Positions 1 through 6,197 of a stretch of 6,197 nt of DNA are shown piece by piece. The stretch comes from Actinomycetes bacterium. Its GTDB lineage: Bacteria > Actinomycetota > Acidimicrobiia > Acidimicrobiales > RAAP-2. The stretch's first letter is position 1; each line of letters begins with the position of its first letter. Under the pieces are notes generated by a model that saw only the letters and a list, made by a program, of their open reading frames with translations, ran no database searches and was not told where the DNA came from. Location: the NCBI GenBank assembly GCA_025352305.1, contig JANXTQ010000004.1, forward strand, positions 1 to 6,197. The letters run 5' to 3'. Position numbers and translations under genes: made by a program.

Positions 1-124
1 CGTCAGAGCCCACGAACCCCATGCTGGCATTTGACGTCTCACGAATATCCAACCTCACCGACCGACCCGGAAAAGCGCTTAACCAGCATTATTACCGACG
101 GAAAGGATGTCGGGGCATCGTTGG
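1..124. other. Region downstream of nadC; possible start of another minus-strand gene
   Basis: No complete gene is visible here. On the minus strand a reading frame is open from about base 90 to the left edge. It could start at TTG 52-50 or ATG 22-20 (MGFVGSD, then the edge). No good Shine-Dalgarno sits at a proper distance from either start, and too few residues remain to recognise a family. If real, it would be the next gene of the nad operon. Just after the nadC stop there is a small hairpin, CCGAC (95-99) pairing with GTCGG (109-113). No U-rich tract follows it on the minus strand, so it is not a convincing intrinsic terminator. Confidence 0.25.
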
Positions 125-1042
125 TTACAGGTCCATATCCAGACCAATATCGAGCGTGGGCGCCGAATGCGTGAGGGCGCCCACGGCCAGGAAGTTGACG
201 CCCGTTAGGGCCACGGCGCGAGCATTGGCGAGCGTCAGTCCGCCGCTGGCTTCCAATATGACGGCGTGACCGTGGCTACTTCGACGCAGCGCCACGATGT
301 CGACAGCCTTTTTCGTCGTATCGATATTCATGTTGTCGAGCAAGATGAGATCCGCGCCGGCGTCGAGGGCTTCTTCAAGTTGGTCCAGGGTGTCCACTTC
401 AACCTCAACAGTGATCACCGCGTCATGGCGACGTACCAGTTGTACCGCCGCGGCGACCGATCCGGCCGCCGCCACGTGGTTGTCCTTTATGAGAGCGGCG
501 TCGCTCAAATTCATGCGGTGATTTTGCGCTCCGCCGCAGCGAACGGCGAACTTCTCGAGCGTTCGAAGGCCCGGCGTCGTTTTTCTCGTATCGCGGATGA
601 CCGTTTCGGTGCCCGCAACTTGCTCGACCCACTGTGCTGTCAGCGTGGCGATCCCCGAGAGGTGACCGAGCAAGTTCAGCGAGGTTCGCTCGGCCGTAAG
701 CAGCAGTCGCGTCGGGGCCTCGACGTCGGCGACGACGTCGCCCTCGTTAACTTGCGCTCCGTCAGTGACCCGTTCGCGAAAATTCAAGTCGTCGGACCCG
801 ATTACTAATTCGAGCACTGCTCGCAGCACGCACACGCCCGCAATGGTTCCATGAGAGCGAACAACGTACCGAGCATGCGAGCGTTGAGATGCGGTCACCG
901 TTGCCAGTGTGGTGACGTCGCCCACTTCGCTCACGTCCTCGGCGAGCGCGCGTTCAATCACGGCGCTTACTTGCTTCGGGTCGAGTCCCTGATCGACAAG
1001 TTGACTCTGGGTGAGCGCGGAGATCGGATGTAATGCCGTCAC
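125..1042 (-). CDS. nadC: Nicotinate-nucleotide pyrophosphorylase (quinolinate phosphoribosyltransferase)
   Basis: This cytosolic enzyme converts quinolinate plus PRPP to nicotinic acid mononucleotide, CO2 and PPi, the last step of the de novo branch that feeds NAD synthesis. The 305-residue product has the family motifs in order: ERTSLNLLGHLSGIAT (118-133), DTRKTTPGLR (151-160), CGGAQNHR (169-176), LIKDNH (184-189), EVEV (213-216), LDNM (235-238), EASGG (264-268) and a C-terminal GAL..HSAP..DIGLD. Set against the M. tuberculosis enzyme (from memory, offset of 14), the quinolinate/PRPP residues R119, R153, K154, H175, R176, K186, E215 and D236 are all present, so it should be active. It is about 20 residues longer than the 285-residue mycobacterial protein, mostly at the N-terminus. 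The start is GTG, overlapping the nadB stop in the 4-base string GTGA, which suggests translational coupling. A GGAGAG lies about 11 bases upstream, inside nadB. It is the third gene of the nadA-nadB-nadC operon. Confidence 0.97.
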   Translation of the reverse strand: MTALHPISALTQSQLVDQGLDPKQVSAVIERALAEDVSEVGDVTTLATVTASQRSHARYVVRSHGTIAGVCVLRAVLELVIGSDDLNFRERVTDGAQVNEGDVVADVEAPTRLLLTAERTSLNLLGHLSGIATLTAQWVEQVAGTETVIRDTRKTTPGLRTLEKFAVRCGGAQNHRMNLSDAALIKDNHVAAAGSVAAAVQLVRRHDAVITVEVEVDTLDQLEEALDAGADLILLDNMNIDTTKKAVDIVALRRSSHGHAVILEASGGLTLANARAVALTGVNFLAVGALTHSAPTLDIGLDMDL

Positions 1043-2691
1043 GTCACGATCAACTCTCCGTCAACGTCACGCACGCTCTGATGACGTCGCCACGATTCCA
1101 GGGTTTCAACGTAATCCGTCCTGCGGTGACATCCCCGGCTCTCATGTCGCGAGCTCGCTGACGCCACGACCGCCGTTGCAATCGTGAGCAGATTCGTAGC
1201 CTCGAAGGAACTCCGAGTTGGCGCAACGTCTGACGAACATTTGTCGGCCAAACGCTCGAGACACTCAGCGGCGTCACGCAGCCCCTGCGGAGTACGAAGA
1301 ACGCCGACGTACTTCGACATTGCTGAGCGCAGTTCCGTACGCCACGCAGCATCAAGCAGGGCGGGTTGCTCCACCGATTCCACGTAGTCGGTGCGCTCCG
1401 GCAGCGACCAACTGAGGTCGCGACCGAGGCGCGTTCCCGCAACGACACTTTCGGTCAGCGAGTTAGACGCCAATCGGTTGGCCCCGTGAACGCCGGTGCA
1501 CGCCGCTTCACCAACAACGAACAGTCCCCGAAGTTCCGTTGCCCCGTTCAAGTTGGCCAGAACTCCGCCGCAGGCGTAGTGCGCGGCGGGGGCCACGGGA
1601 ATCAGATCACGCGACGGATCAATCTCCGCTGCGAGGCACGCGGCAGTAATCGTCGGAAAACGTTGAGCGAAGCGGTCAATACTTCGAGCGTCTAAGAACA
1701 CGTGATCGTCAATTCCGCCCACGCTGCGCGCCATCACTTTATGAATTTCCGCAGCAACAACGTCTCGCGCAGCGAGGTCTCCGAGGCGATGGCGACCGTC
1801 CATGACACTTTCGCCTCGCGCGTCGACCAACTTCGCCCCTTCGCCGCGAACGGCCTCAGAGATCAGTGCTTGTTGCCCGATTGCGTCCGCGCCGAGCCAC
1901 AGCACGGTGGGGTGAAACTGAATGAACTCCATATCGCTGACCGCAACTCCCGCTCGCATCGCCATCGCCACGCCGTCACCGGTAACGGCGGGTGGATTGG
2001 ACGTTGAGGCGTACACCTGGCCGTAGCCACCCGTCGCGATGACGACCGCGCGTGCGGTAATGACCCCGACACTTTCTACGTGGCCGGCTTCGTCCAGTAG
2101 CGCAACGCGCACTCCAACGGCGCACCGTTGCCCCTTTGAGTCACGACCGATTTCTAGATCGAGAGCAAAAGCCTGCTCAATAACCTTTACTCCCGCCAAG
2201 CGCACTGACTCGTCAAGAGTGCGCTGAACCTCGGCTCCGGAGCGGTCGCCGCCGGCGTGAACAAGTCTCCGATGTGAGTGACCGCCCTCGCGAGTGAGCG
2301 CCACGCCCTCATCCGCCACTTGATCAAACGATGCTCCGAGGCGGGTCAGATACGAAATGGCCGTGGGTGCTTCACTGACAAGAAGTCGAACGGCGGCTTC
2401 ATCGCACAGGCCCGCTCCCGCTTCAATCGTGTCGCGCACGTGATTCTCAATGCCGTCGCTCGGATCCAGCACCGCCGCGAGGCCGCCCTGGGCCCAGTTC
2501 GTGCTGCCGGCGTCGAGTGCGTCTTTGGTAACGAGTACGACTTCTCTCACCGGACGTGCCGCCAACGCGGCCGAGAGCCCAGCGGCACCCGAGCCGAGCA
2601 CTACGACGTCAGTGTCGACGGACCAACTCGGCGCCGCAGCCGCGAGTCGTCGCGGAAGTGCGCTACTCGCCAACACGTGAGGGAGTGCCAA
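1039..2691 (-). CDS. nadB: L-aspartate oxidase
   Basis: This FAD-dependent enzyme oxidises L-aspartate to iminoaspartate, which is passed to NadA. From the TTG at 2691 the product is 550 residues, close to the usual ~530-540. Domains in order: N-terminal Rossmann FAD site GSGAAG (33-38), [11 protein letters not shown] (63-73), [10 protein letters not shown] (133-142), [10 protein letters not shown] (218-227), MEFIQFHPT (254-262), SEAVRGEGA (278-286), AARD (307-310), AAHYACGGV (369-377), [18 protein letters not shown] (394-411), then the helical C-terminal domain with ESRG (517-520). By motif alignment to E. coli NadB (from memory), E135, H260, R309, H371 and R406 match the catalytic/substrate residues E121, H244, R290, H351 and R386. 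The retained E and H residues favour aspartate oxidase over succinate dehydrogenase, as does the nadA/nadC context. The start is uncertain: TTG 2691 overlaps nadA by 29 bases, while GTG 2676 (545 residues) or TTG 2673 reduce the overlap. None has a strong Shine-Dalgarno. Confidence 0.96.
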   Translation of the reverse strand: MALPHVLASSALPRRLAAAAPSWSVDTDVVVLGSGAAGLSAALAARPVREVVLVTKDALDAGSTNWAQGGLAAVLDPSDGIENHVRDTIEAGAGLCDEAAVRLLVSEAPTAISYLTRLGASFDQVADEGVALTREGGHSHRRLVHAGGDRSGAEVQRTLDESVRLAGVKVIEQAFALDLEIGRDSKGQRCAVGVRVALLDEAGHVESVGVITARAVVIATGGYGQVYASTSNPPAVTGDGVAMAMRAGVAVSDMEFIQFHPTVLWLGADAIGQQALISEAVRGEGAKLVDARGESVMDGRHRLGDLAARDVVAAEIHKVMARSVGGIDDHVFLDARSIDRFAQRFPTITAACLAAEIDPSRDLIPVAPAAHYACGGVLANLNGATELRGLFVVGEAACTGVHGANRLASNSLTESVVAGTRLGRDLSWSLPERTDYVESVEQPALLDAAWRTELRSAMSKYVGVLRTPQGLRDAAECLERLADKCSSDVAPTRSSFEATNLLTIATAVVASASSRHESRGCHRRTDYVETLESWRRHQSVRDVDGELIVT

Positions 2692-3640
2692 TCGCGATCA
2701 TTCGCTCGACGGAGAGACGTGCGCGATCGGCAATGTCGACCGGAACCTCCACGACGTCGGTGCCGTGGGTGAGGGAGCGCTCAAGTTTCTCGGGCGTGAT
2801 CATCTTCATGTACTTACATACAGCCGCACGATTGACGGGTTGAAAATCTGTCTTCTTATTGACTCGTCGCAGTTGGTGCAACATGCCCGTTTCCGTCGCG
2901 ACGAGAACCTTGCGCGCTGTTGACGTAGCCGCCGCTTCAATCATTCCTCCGGTCGACAAAATGTGAGTCCGCTCGGCCGGAACTACTCCGCTCGACGCCA
3001 GATAGAGCGCGCTCGTGGCACAGCCGCATTCGGGGTGAATGTAAAGTTCGGCGTCGGGTTCGGCGTCAACTTGTGCCTTAAGTTCCTCGCCATTGATTCC
3101 CGCGTGAACGTGACACTCGCCCATCCAAATGTGCATATTGGTTCGCCCCGTGAGTCGCTGCACGTGGGCTCCGAGAAACTGGTCCGGCAGGAACAACACT
3201 TCTTGGTCCGCGGGAATTGATTCCACGACGGCGACCGCGTTCGCACTCGTGCAGCAAATATCCGTTTCAGCCTTCACCGCCGCGGTCGTATTGACGTAAC
3301 TCACGACGACGGCCCCGGGGTACTGCGCCTTCCACGCACGTAGTTGATCGGCATTGATCGTGTCGGCCAGCGAGCAGCCCGCCGCCGCGTCTGGGATTAA
3401 TACCGTCTTGTCTGGCGAGAGAATTTTGGCGGTCTCGGCCATGAAATGGACGCCGCAGAAAATAATCGTGGATTCGGTGGCGTTGGCGGCAATGCGGGAC
3501 AAGCCGAGTGAGTCACCGACGTGATGGGCCACGTCTTGAATGATGTCCATTTGGTAGTTGTGCGCCAAAATTACGGCGTCTTTTTCGGCCGCCAGGGCGC
3601 GAATATGTTCAATCCATGCGGTGTTCGCTACGGAGCTCAC
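2663..3640 (-). CDS. nadA: Quinolinate synthase A
   Basis: This [4Fe-4S] enzyme condenses iminoaspartate with dihydroxyacetone phosphate to form quinolinate. From GTG 3640 it is 325 residues. Motifs: AHNYQ (26-30), VGDSLGLSR (41-49), [15 protein letters not shown] (62-76), [11 protein letters not shown] (83-93), [20 protein letters not shown] (115-134), PDQFLGAHV (152-160), [11 protein letters not shown] (174-184), [13 protein letters not shown] (202-214), STGGM (229-233), [11 protein letters not shown] (249-259) and AVCKYMKM (273-280). C89, C176 and C275 match the three cluster-ligating cysteines known from the family. The wording is very close to mycobacterial NadA as recalled. The frame continues upstream: ATG 3721 would give 352 residues, nearer the 349 of M. 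tuberculosis, but would overlap the start of ychF by 20 bases, and the added residues look unlike the family. GTG 3640 has no Shine-Dalgarno but has a TAACAT -10-like box 7 bases upstream, which fits a leaderless start. It is the first gene of the operon, and its end overlaps nadB. Confidence 0.95.
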   Translation of the reverse strand: MSSVANTAWIEHIRALAAEKDAVILAHNYQMDIIQDVAHHVGDSLGLSRIAANATESTIIFCGVHFMAETAKILSPDKTVLIPDAAAGCSLADTINADQLRAWKAQYPGAVVVSYVNTTAAVKAETDICCTSANAVAVVESIPADQEVLFLPDQFLGAHVQRLTGRTNMHIWMGECHVHAGINGEELKAQVDAEPDAELYIHPECGCATSALYLASSGVVPAERTHILSTGGMIEAAATSTARKVLVATETGMLHQLRRVNKKTDFQPVNRAAVCKYMKMITPEKLERSLTHGTDVVEVPVDIADRARLSVERMIAIGTPSRVGE

Positions 3641-3701
3641 GAATTTGATGTTAGACGTGACTTCATGGTGCTGTGCCGGCCTTGAGTAACCTCGTCGCTC
3701 T
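3641..3701. promoter_or_regulatory. Divergent promoter region between nadA and ychF
   Basis: Only 61 bases separate the nadA GTG from the ychF ATG, so both promoters must lie here or reach into the opposite gene. On the minus strand TAACAT (3653-3648) ends 7 bases before the nadA GTG. On the plus strand TAACCT (3687-3692) ends 9 bases before the ychF ATG. Both fit the actinobacterial -10 pattern TANNNT, and neither gene has a Shine-Dalgarno, so leaderless transcripts are plausible. I found no good TTGACA-like -35 at 16-18 bases from either box, and no convincing palindromic operator for an NAD-responsive repressor such as NrtR. This is inference from short motifs. Confidence 0.45.
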
Positions 3702-4784
3702 ATGGGACTCTCAATTGGCATCGTCGGACTACCAAATGTGGGCAAGTCAACGTTGTTCAACGCCCTGACGGACAATGAAGTCCTCGCCGCGAACTATCCC
3801 TTCGCAACCATTGAACCCAACGTCGGCGTGGTGGCGGTTCCGGATGCTCGTTTGGCCGTTCTCGCCACAATTTTTTCCTCCGAAAAGACGTTGCCCGCGA
3901 GCGTGAGTTTCGTTGACATTGCCGGAATTGTTCGCGGCGCGAGTGAAGGTGAAGGTCTCGGAAACCAGTTCTTGGCGGCCATTCGTGAGTCCGACGCCAT
4001 CTGTGAAGTTGTGCGGGCATTTCACGACGATGACGTCGTGCACGTGGATGGGCGCGTCGATCCCGCCAGCGACGTGGCGACCATTGAGACCGAACTGATC
4101 CTCGCCGACTTGCAAAGTGTCGAAAAGGCCGCTTCCAAAATCGAACGGGACGCCAAACGCGGTGTGGGCGACGCCGCGACACGACTGAGTGAAATGAATA
4201 AGGCCCGTGAGGTTTTGAACTCGGGCCGAGTGATTTCCTCGGTGGGTAAAGAGCTGGATCGAACTCTGCTCAACGAACTGCATTTACTGACCGATAAGCC
4301 TTTCATTTACGTCTTTAACGTGGACGAAGAGACTTTGACTAATGACGTGCGCAAAAAAGAACTCATTGACTCCGTATCGCCCGCTCCGGCAATCGTGTTG
4401 TGCGCAAAACTCGAAGCCGAACTCGCCGGTCTCGATGACGCCGAGGCGGCAGAGCTCCTGGAGTCCTACGGCCAAAGCGAATCCGGTCTCGCACAACTGT
4501 CTCACGTAGGTTTTTACACTCTCGGCCTACAAACTTTCTTGACCGCCGGTCCTAAAGAGACGCGGGCGTGGACAATTCGCGTCGGAGCCACTGCACCCGA
4601 AGCGGCGGGAGTGATTCACACTGACTTTCAAAAGAACTTCATCAAGGCCGAAGTAATTGGTTTTGACGATCTCGTAGAGACCGGATCCGTCGTGGCGGCA
4701 CGCTCGGTGGGCAAGGCCCGCATAGAGGGTAAGGAGTACGTGATGCGCGACGGTGACGTAGTTGAATTTCGACACGGCGCCTAG
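3702..4784 (+). CDS. ychF: Redox-regulated ATPase YchF (OLA1 family)
   Basis: This is a universally conserved Obg-family P-loop NTPase that binds ribosomes and, unusually for the family, prefers ATP. It acts in the cytosol and has been linked to translation and to oxidative stress responses. The 360-residue length is typical (E. coli 363). Visible parts: Walker [10 protein letters not shown] (9-17); switch I region [10 protein letters not shown] (31-40); Walker B/G3 [20 protein letters not shown] (72-91); a helical insert with charged stretches at about 125-200; the NVDE motif at 206-209, where NxxE replaces the GTPase NKxD and underlies ATP specificity; and the G5-like CAKLEAEL (234-241), where the usual Ser is Cys. 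The C-terminal TGS domain runs from [19 protein letters not shown] (275-293) to [11 protein letters not shown]. The ATG sits right before [13 protein letters not shown], as in the family, with no Shine-Dalgarno upstream. It diverges from nadA and is followed after 95 bases by ahcY on the same strand. Confidence 0.97.
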   Translation: MGLSIGIVGLPNVGKSTLFNALTDNEVLAANYPFATIEPNVGVVAVPDARLAVLATIFSSEKTLPASVSFVDIAGIVRGASEGEGLGNQFLAAIRESDAICEVVRAFHDDDVVHVDGRVDPASDVATIETELILADLQSVEKAASKIERDAKRGVGDAATRLSEMNKAREVLNSGRVISSVGKELDRTLLNELHLLTDKPFIYVFNVDEETLTNDVRKKELIDSVSPAPAIVLCAKLEAELAGLDDAEAAELLESYGQSESGLAQLSHVGFYTLGLQTFLTAGPKETRAWTIRVGATAPEAAGVIHTDFQKNFIKAEVIGFDDLVETGSVVAARSVGKARIEGKEYVMRDGDVVEFRHGA

Positions 4785-4879
4785 GTCTCACGTCACGAGC
4801 GCTACACTTCATCTAGGCGTTCAAACGACAGAGGTCGGCGCCCGATGTACCTATCCTTTTACGAATTTTTAGGAGAAAC
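4785..4879 (+). promoter_or_regulatory. ahcY leader; possible atypical SAH-responsive RNA element
   Basis: This 95-base gap between ychF and ahcY contains several possible RNA pairings. GAGCG (4797-4801) can pair locally with CGTTC (4818-4822, one G-U), stacked on CTA (4802-4804)/TAG (4814-4816) with G4817 bulged. Alternatively GAGCG can reach CGCCC (4839-4843) with one A-C mismatch. An outer helix GGTCTC (4784-4789)/GAGGTC (4831-4836), with two G-U pairs, would enclose the first part. The string GAGCGCT, a short helix followed by GG, GTTCAAACG and then GGCGC recalls the SAH riboswitch, whose known targets include ahcY. The inner helix and the conserved CCAGGCUCGG segment do not match well. 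No terminator is seen. TATCCT (4852-4857) is a -10-like box without a good -35; if it were the only promoter, the element would not be transcribed with ahcY. Confidence 0.3.
4871..4875 (+). promoter_or_regulatory. Ribosome binding site of ahcY
   Basis: AGGAG lies 4 bases before the ATG at 4880 and is the only strong Shine-Dalgarno in front of a gene in this window. It fixes the ahcY start. Upstream CCTA (4850-4853) and TCCT (4854-4857) are each complementary to part of TAGGA (4870-4874), so a weak 4-base-pair hairpin could cover the site. That possibility is speculative. Confidence 0.8.
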
Positions 4880-6197
4880 ATGACCTCTGCCAATTTTGAC
4901 TACAAAGTCGCCGATCTGTCACTCGCCGGTTTTGGCCGCGCCGAGATCACACTCGCCGAGCACGAAATGCCGGGACTGATGTCCATGCGCCGTGAGTTTG
5001 GAACCTCCAAGCCTCTAGCCGGTTCACGAATCATGGGCTCACTGCACATGACCATTCAGACGGCAGTTCTCATTGAAACGCTGGTCGCGCTCGGCGCGGA
5101 CGTGCGCTGGGTGAGCTGCAACATCTTTTCCACCCAGGACCACGCCGCTGCCGCGGCCGTTGTCGGACCCAACGGCACCGTTGATGCACCGGCCGGAGTT
5201 CCGGTATTTGCCTGGAAGGGCGAAAGTTTGACGGAGTATTGGTGGTGCACCGAACAAGCACTTCGTTGGCCGGGCTTTGACGGTCCGACCATGATCCTCG
5301 ACGACGGCGGCGACGCCACGTTGCTGATTCACAAGGGCGTGGAGTTCGAAAAGGCCGAATTCGTGCCGGGCCCCGAAACTGCTGACACCGAAGAGTACGG
5401 CATCATCTTGGAGCTCCTCGCTTCGATGATTAAGCGCGACGGAACGTTCTTTACTCGTATGGCTCCGGGCATCGTCGGTGTCTCCGAAGAGACCACCACC
5501 GGCGTGCACCGTCTCTATGAGATGCAGCGTGACGGCACATTGCTCTTCCCGGGAATCAATGTCAATGATGCGGTGACCAAGTCGAAGTTCGACAATAAGT
5601 ACGGCTGTCGTCACTCACTTATCGATGGAATTAACCGTGCCACCGACACATTGATCGGTGGAAAGGTCGCCGTCGTGTGTGGCTACGGCGACGTCGGAAA
5701 GGGTTCGGCCGAGTCGCTGCGCGGTCAAGGCGCACGGGTCATCATCACCGAGATCGATCCAATCTGTGCGCTGCAGGCCGCGATGGACGGTTTCCAAGTC
5801 ACGACCCTCGACGACGCGATTGGTAGTGCCGACATCATCATCACCGCTACGGGTAACAAAAACATCGTGTCCGTCGACGACATGCAAAAGATGAAGCATC
5901 AGGCGATTCTGGGCAACATTGGTCACTTCGACAACGAGATTGATATTGCCGGACTGAGTTCACTCGCCGGCGTCACGCGCGAAACCATCAAGCCTCAAGT
6001 GGACAAGTGGACCTTTGCTAACGGTCGCTGCATCATTGTGTTGTCAGAAGGTCGTCTCTTGAACCTCGGCAACGCCACTGGTCACCCCAGTTTCGTGATG
6101 AGCAACTCGTTCACCAATCAGACCATGGCGCAGATTGAGCTCTACACCAATACGGCGCAGTACGAAAAGAAGGTCTACGTTCTGCCCAAGCATCTCG
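4880..6197 (+). CDS. ahcY: Adenosylhomocysteinase (S-adenosyl-L-homocysteine hydrolase), 3' end cut by window
   Basis: This enzyme reversibly splits S-adenosylhomocysteine into adenosine and homocysteine, relieving product inhibition of SAM-dependent methyltransferases. It is a cytosolic, usually tetrameric enzyme with tightly bound NAD+. 439 codons are visible. The mycobacterial enzyme has 495 residues, so about 50 C-terminal residues, including the conserved Lys/Tyr tail, are missing only because the window ends. Seen: [15 protein letters not shown] (54-68), [14 protein letters not shown] (79-92), [13 protein letters not shown] (139-151), [12 protein letters not shown] (202-213), [19 protein letters not shown] (228-246), Rossmann GYGDVGKG (268-275), [11 protein letters not shown] (345-355) and [15 protein letters not shown] (394-408). 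H56, D141, E203/E204, K234, D238, H349, N395 and H402 match known substrate and cofactor residues. The segment at about 152-198 is the insertion carried by many bacterial enzymes and absent from the human one. The start is fixed by the AGGAG at 4871-4875. Confidence 0.98.
   Translation, partial: MTSANFDYKVADLSLAGFGRAEITLAEHEMPGLMSMRREFGTSKPLAGSRIMGSLHMTIQTAVLIETLVALGADVRWVSCNIFSTQDHAAAAAVVGPNGTVDAPAGVPVFAWKGESLTEYWWCTEQALRWPGFDGPTMILDDGGDATLLIHKGVEFEKAEFVPGPETADTEEYGIILELLASMIKRDGTFFTRMAPGIVGVSEETTTGVHRLYEMQRDGTLLFPGINVNDAVTKSKFDNKYGCRHSLIDGINRATDTLIGGKVAVVCGYGDVGKGSAESLRGQGARVIITEIDPICALQAAMDGFQVTTLDDAIGSADIIITATGNKNIVSVDDMQKMKHQAILGNIGHFDNEIDIAGLSSLAGVTRETIKPQVDKWTFANGRCIIVLSEGRLLNLGNATGHPSFVMSNSFTNQTMAQIELYTNTAQYEKKVYVLPKHL

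Noticed and set aside
21..89. Seven-base inverted repeat ATGCTGG (21-27) and CCAGCAT (83-89)
   Set aside because: The arms are short and 55 bases apart, with no other symmetry. Probably chance.
95..113. Hairpin CCGAC/GTCGG as a nadC terminator
   Set aside because: The stem is only 5 bp with a 9-base loop and is followed by a mixed sequence instead of a U tract on the minus strand.
266..808. 180-codon plus-strand open frame opposite nadC
   Set aside because: It is fully antisense to a well-supported nadC, is Arg/Val-rich without a recognisable motif, and is the kind of shadow frame expected from GC-biased third positions.
1040..1049. Ten-base string CACGTCACGA repeated at 4789-4798
   Set aside because: One copy is explained by the coding ends of nadB/nadC. 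Two copies of a GC-rich 10-mer in over 6 kb, with no symmetry or shared context, are not enough to call a repeat or operator.
2278..2772. 164-codon plus-strand open frame across the nadA/nadB junction
   Set aside because: Its translation is Arg-rich low-complexity sequence and it is antisense to two real genes.
3747..4283. 178-codon minus-strand open frame opposite ychF
   Set aside because: It lies entirely antisense to the strongly conserved YchF NTPase domain and shows no family motif or ribosome binding site.
4803..4808. TACACT as the ahcY -10 box
   Set aside because: It fits TANNNT but has no -35 partner at 16-18 bases. It is equally well explained as part of the leader stem-loop.
5039..5614. 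191-codon minus-strand open frame opposite ahcY
   Set aside because: It is a shadow of ahcY, whose plus-strand frame carries all SAH hydrolase motifs without interruption.

Overview
The window carries five housekeeping genes, arranged as two blocks that diverge from a short central intergenic region. The minus-strand block (bases 125-3640) reads nadA, nadB, nadC and encodes the complete bacterial route from L-aspartate to nicotinic acid mononucleotide. The plus-strand block (3702-6197) holds ychF, an ATPase of the Obg family, and the first ~90% of ahcY, S-adenosylhomocysteine hydrolase, which runs off the right edge.

The organism is probably an actinobacterium (Actinomycetota). The nadA-nadB-nadC order with overlapping genes matches that phylum. 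NadA shares long stretches of motif wording with the mycobacterial protein as I recall it. The hydrolase has the extra segment between its catalytic Asp and SEETTTG motifs that mycobacterial enzymes carry. Base composition is moderately GC-rich but not as extreme as in Streptomyces or Mycobacterium, and AT-rich codons are fairly common. A less GC-rich lineage such as Acidimicrobiia is possible, but that is inference.

Layout: 1-124 is mostly noncoding and may contain the first codons of another minus-strand gene. 125-1042 is nadC, 1039-2691 nadB and 2663-3640 nadA. The three overlap and look like one translationally coupled operon, and none has a convincing ATG start. 3641-3701 is a 61-base divergent promoter region. 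3702-4784 is ychF. 4785-4879 is the ahcY leader, with a clear Shine-Dalgarno sequence and a possible structured RNA element. 4880 to the edge is ahcY.

Functionally, NadB oxidises aspartate to iminoaspartate, NadA condenses it with dihydroxyacetone phosphate to quinolinate, and NadC converts quinolinate to NaMN. AhcY removes the methylation by-product SAH and keeps a bound NAD+ as cofactor, so the blocks are metabolically linked only in a loose sense. I see no mobile element, CRISPR array, RNA gene or defence system. The most interesting unexplained item is the ahcY leader, which has some sequence and pairing features of a SAH riboswitch but does not fit the consensus cleanly.
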